Positions 39,178-42,298 of a stretch of DNA of 42,298 nt are shown here, piece by piece (the first letter of the stretch is position 1; each line of letters opens with the position of its first letter). The DNA is from Candidatus Poseidoniales archaeon (GTDB taxonomy: Archaea > Thermoplasmatota > Poseidoniia > Poseidoniales > Thalassarchaeaceae), in the NCBI GenBank assembly GCA_012959435.1, contig DUDF01000017.1, positions 634-42,931 of the forward strand, given 5' to 3'. Both the position numbers and the translations under genes were made by a program. The notes under the pieces were generated by a model. The model did not search any database. It saw nothing but the letters and a program-made list of their open reading frames with translations, and had not been told where the DNA came from.

Positions 39178-40008
39178 ATGCGTGTGGCAGTGACGGGAGC
39201 AGCCGGATTAATCGGCGGAGTGGTCTTTGACAAGTTAGTCACAGACGGGCACGAAGTGATAGGAATTGACCGCCCACATGATGATTGGATGGAGGCGGGC
39301 AGGAATACCGATGATACAACTGCACCAAGCCGCGTCACCCATCATTTTGACTTAGCAGAAGCAACAGATTCAGATTGGCAGATGATGCTTGACGATTGTG
39401 AATTAGTAGTCCATTTAGCAGCAGATGCAAACCCCTCAAATAGCGATGAGAGTATGTTGAGAAACAACATTTTGGTTTCAACGAATTTAATGCGTAATGC
39501 TCAGGTTGCAGGTGTACGACGAGTGGTGTTATCCTCATCTGGTCTTACTCAGGTTGGACTTGAGAGTGAACTCTTGCCAGGAGGTTCTCTTGAGGGCCAA
39601 CTTATCGGGGTGGGCCACGGCACTTCTACGACTAGCACATACGGTGAATCCAAGGTGTTCGTTGAGAGACTAGGCCAGTATTACTCGAAAGGGCATGGGA
39701 TTGAATGTATTGTCGTGAGAATTGGAACTGTAATTCCCAATGAGTCTGAGCATTGGGAAAGAGGCGGTAGACTCCAAGCAACTGCATTTTTACAAGCAGA
39801 TGTCGCACACTTCTTTGCTGCCGCAGTGCAAGTTGATTTCTCTTCTTGGGATTCGCAATCTTGCGAGGGCCATCCAAATGTCCCAGGATTCCTTTTGACT
39901 GCTGCTCAATCCGATTCACCTGCCCGGTTCATCGACTTAGAACCGGGTATTACTGCTCTTGGTTGGACTCCGATAGAGTGGCCAAGTGGGCCGGAGAATC
40001 TACCATGA
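39178..40008 (+). CDS. NAD-dependent epimerase/dehydratase family protein (extended SDR)
   Basis: MRVAVTGAAGLIGGVVFDKL, VVHLAADANPS, STYGESKVFVE; ORF open from 39148. Confidence 0.88.
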   Translation: MRVAVTGAAGLIGGVVFDKLVTDGHEVIGIDRPHDDWMEAGRNTDDTTAPSRVTHHFDLAEATDSDWQMMLDDCELVVHLAADANPSNSDESMLRNNILVSTNLMRNAQVAGVRRVVLSSSGLTQVGLESELLPGGSLEGQLIGVGHGTSTTSTYGESKVFVERLGQYYSKGHGIECIVVRIGTVIPNESEHWERGGRLQATAFLQADVAHFFAAAVQVDFSSWDSQSCEGHPNVPGFLLTAAQSDSPARFIDLEPGITALGWTPIEWPSGPENLP

Positions 40009-40032
40009 ATTCGTGGCTTAATTGGTGAGATA

Positions 40033-42123
40033 ATGAAAGGCCCATTCACACTCGGAATTGATGTTGGTACTAGCGCCACAAAAGTGCTACTGCTAGATGA
40101 TTCAGGCGAATGGGAAATGGGCTCTTGGCCAACTTCTGAGAGTATCTGGGATAATCTCCAGCACTGGCTTTCGGGCCGGGGCGAATCTGTTGTAAGGGTC
40201 GGTATTACTGGACATGGCCCATCTGCTATTGTGATTCGAAATGGAGAGGTTATTGGATCCAATATATCATGGTTTGATGATTCCTTAGAAGGATGTGAAC
40301 GTGAGGTGACAAATGACCACATTTTGACTAGTAGCAGGGCATGGGTTCCATCCCGCTTAGCCCAATGGGAAAAGGAGAATGGCCCGATAGGTGATGGCGT
40401 TCCGGTACAACTCAAAGACCTGCTTAACTGGGAATTAACTGGAGCGGTGGGTCGTGATACACGCTCCATGCGGGGATATTCAGGTGAAGGAAATTTCTTC
40501 CATCCTGATGAGGTAATCGGCCTTGTCAATAACGCTGGCTCAAAGATTTCTGAAATTAGTATTGGCGCTGAGGTAATTTGTGGCTGTGACGATTTAACAG
40601 CAGGTGTATTGGGGCTAAATGCCAATCAAGGAGATTTGTTTAATCTCGCAAATACTAGTGAACATGTTGGCCTAGTTGGTGGCCAGCCGATGGAGGGATT
40701 GAGCTGGTTACCTCCAATTGGGACATTACCATCACTTTGCTATCTTTCAACATCAACAGGAGGTAAAACACTTGCAGAAAAGTTCAACGTTCAACCGAGT
40801 GCAGAAGCGGTGAAAAACTTCATTTCCCAATTGGAAAATGAAAAAAACACTGGAATTAGTAATGATGTTAAGGCCCCAGCATGGGCTGCAATTAGAGAAA
40901 TAAACCAGCCAATTGAGGAGGTTAGGGATATGTTCCAAAGTAGTGAGATGTTGATTGGCGGTGGCTTGGCATTAATTCCACAAATCGTTGAATCAAGGGG
41001 GGCGATACTTCGTGCTGGTCAAGAGGTCAGTGTTTTGGGTGTGGCCAAACTAGCCCAGCGCCCACTGGCAGTGATATTTGGTGCAGGTAAAGTAGGCAGA
41101 GGTTTCCTAGCCCAACTACTGTTACGAGCAGGTTGGCGAATTCACTTTGTAGACTCAAATTCAGAGTTGGTAAATGCGCTGAAGATTGGCAATTATGCAA
41201 TCAGCAATTTGGCTACTGGTGAAGTCGATATAATTTCAGAATATACGGTCTCTATTGATGAGTGGAGATTGGAAGAGGCATCACTCATTCTTACATCATT
41301 AGGTGCTAATGGTTTAGCAAATTGGGCGCAATCTGTTTGTGATATTGATAGAGAAATTGACATCATATTAGCTGAGAATCATCCTGCTCCTGCTAAACTA
41401 GTAAGGGAGCACATCATTAGTTCAAAAGTCGGAGTCGCTCAAGCACAGGTATTACGCTCCTGTATTGAGCCAACAGCACAACAGGTAGCAGATTTTGGTC
41501 CTCTAATTGTTCAAGTTCAAGATCATTGGACATTACCCCTTGACGCTGATGCACTTATTCACCCTGAATTAGTCTCAAGTGTTCCTGGATTTGAAGCCAA
41601 ACCTAACTTTTCAGTAGAGTTGACAAGAAAATTGTACACCTACAATGCAATCAATGCAGCAGTATGTTATCTTGGAGCAGAAAGAGGATATGTTTGGTTA
41701 AGTGATGCTGCAAATGATTCACAAATTGCCGAGTTAGCGACTCAAGTAGGAGTTGAATCATCGGCTGCTTTGGTTGCAGAATTTGGATTTGATGAGGGTG
41801 AACAGCGAGATTGGTCGGGCATGGCTTTGACCAAATATCAGGATGTAACCATTCGTGACCCGATTGAAAGAAATGCTCGAGACCCGATTAGGAAATTGGG
41901 TTTACATGACCGCATCTTAGGTCCACTACATTTGTGCATCAAACATGGTTTGCCGCATGATGCCTTAATTCAAACAATGAAGAGTGCTCTTAACTACAGA
42001 GAACCAAGCGATTCAGCAGCGATAAAATTGGGTGCATTTGTTGATGAATTTGGTGCTTGGGGCGCGCTACAAAAAGTTGCACGTGGTCTCGATGATTCTC
42101 TTGTGAATTACATTGGTTGGTGA
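40033..42123 (+). CDS. Fusion protein: FGGY-type carbohydrate kinase (N-terminal half) plus mannitol-1-phosphate 5-dehydrogenase-like domain (C-terminal half)
   Basis: FTLGIDVGTSATKVLLLDDSG, SNISWFDDSLEG, CGCDDLTAGVLG, MLIGGG; then LAVIFGAGKVGRGFLAQLLLRAGWRIHFVDSN and RKLYTYNAINAAVCYLGAERG. Confidence 0.85.
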   Translation: MKGPFTLGIDVGTSATKVLLLDDSGEWEMGSWPTSESIWDNLQHWLSGRGESVVRVGITGHGPSAIVIRNGEVIGSNISWFDDSLEGCEREVTNDHILTSSRAWVPSRLAQWEKENGPIGDGVPVQLKDLLNWELTGAVGRDTRSMRGYSGEGNFFHPDEVIGLVNNAGSKISEISIGAEVICGCDDLTAGVLGLNANQGDLFNLANTSEHVGLVGGQPMEGLSWLPPIGTLPSLCYLSTSTGGKTLAEKFNVQPSAEAVKNFISQLENEKNTGISNDVKAPAWAAIREINQPIEEVRDMFQSSEMLIGGGLALIPQIVESRGAILRAGQEVSVLGVAKLAQRPLAVIFGAGKVGRGFLAQLLLRAGWRIHFVDSNSELVNALKIGNYAISNLATGEVDIISEYTVSIDEWRLEEASLILTSLGANGLANWAQSVCDIDREIDIILAENHPAPAKLVREHIISSKVGVAQAQVLRSCIEPTAQQVADFGPLIVQVQDHWTLPLDADALIHPELVSSVPGFEAKPNFSVELTRKLYTYNAINAAVCYLGAERGYVWLSDAANDSQIAELATQVGVESSAALVAEFGFDEGEQRDWSGMALTKYQDVTIRDPIERNARDPIRKLGLHDRILGPLHLCIKHGLPHDALIQTMKSALNYREPSDSAAIKLGAFVDEFGAWGALQKVARGLDDSLVNYIGW

Positions 42124-42176
42124 TTTTTACAGATTTGCTCAATAGAATTGATAGGCAGACCGGTTAAACGAGGAAC

Positions 42177-42298
42177 ATGGCGCGGAAGAGGCGGGTGAAG
42201 AAGAGCGGGCCGGGCGGCCCTCCAAGTGGACCAGCATCGGGTCCTCCTAGTTCAAAATCTGGCCCACCTTCAAGAGGCCCTCCAAGTGGTTCTTCAAG
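42177..42298 (+). CDS. Low-complexity basic Gly/Pro/Ser-rich protein, partial (runs off the window edge)
   Basis: MARKRRVKKSGPGGPPSGPASGPPSSKSGPPSRGPPSGSSS; exact 14-nt DNA repeat GGCCCTCCAAGTGG at 42216 and 42276. Confidence 0.5.
   Translation, partial: MARKRRVKKSGPGGPPSGPASGPPSSKSGPPSRGPPSGSS

Noticed and set aside
39906-40625. 239-aa reverse-strand ORF opposite the epimerase/kinase genes
   Set aside because: Shadow ORF: Ser/Pro-rich composition with no recognisable motifs, and the forward strand encodes clear SDR and FGGY motifs.

Overview
This 42.3 kb window is protein-coding and gene-dense. It is archaeal: it carries TATA-binding protein, an archaeal-type mevalonate kinase and a SepF-like protein. 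The large secreted PKD/CARDB-type proteins suggest Marine Group II (Poseidoniales), but no rRNA is present to confirm this. Recognisable housekeeping genes include cysS, msrA, mevalonate kinase, tbp, sepF-like, peroxiredoxin/bcp, endonuclease III, PolX-PHP, a NifU-C domain protein, a class I GATase, membrane pyrophosphatase (hppA), an HdrD/EMO-like Fe-S membrane oxidoreductase, an alpha/beta hydrolase and glutaredoxin. About half of the window encodes predicted surface or exported proteins: a lamin-tail/amidohydrolase fusion with a pacifastin-like Cys module, two tandem PKD-type paralogs, a TSP3-type protein, lipoproteins, a CARDB/PPC giant protein and an M60-like metallopeptidase with Ig-like repeats. 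The most notable observations are: (1) a single ORF fusing an FGGY-type sugar kinase to a mannitol-1-phosphate-dehydrogenase-like domain, with a truncated kinase C-lobe and an altered dehydrogenase catalytic motif; (2) a TCAF-like arrangement (GATase-like domain plus M60) in an archaeal surface protein; (3) sharp GC-rich patches on alternating CARDB repeats in an otherwise AT-rich gene; (4) a pacifastin-like Cys pattern; and (5) palindromes around the tbp promoter. I saw no tRNA, rRNA, CRISPR array, transposase or integrase. All domain calls are by eye, without database searches.
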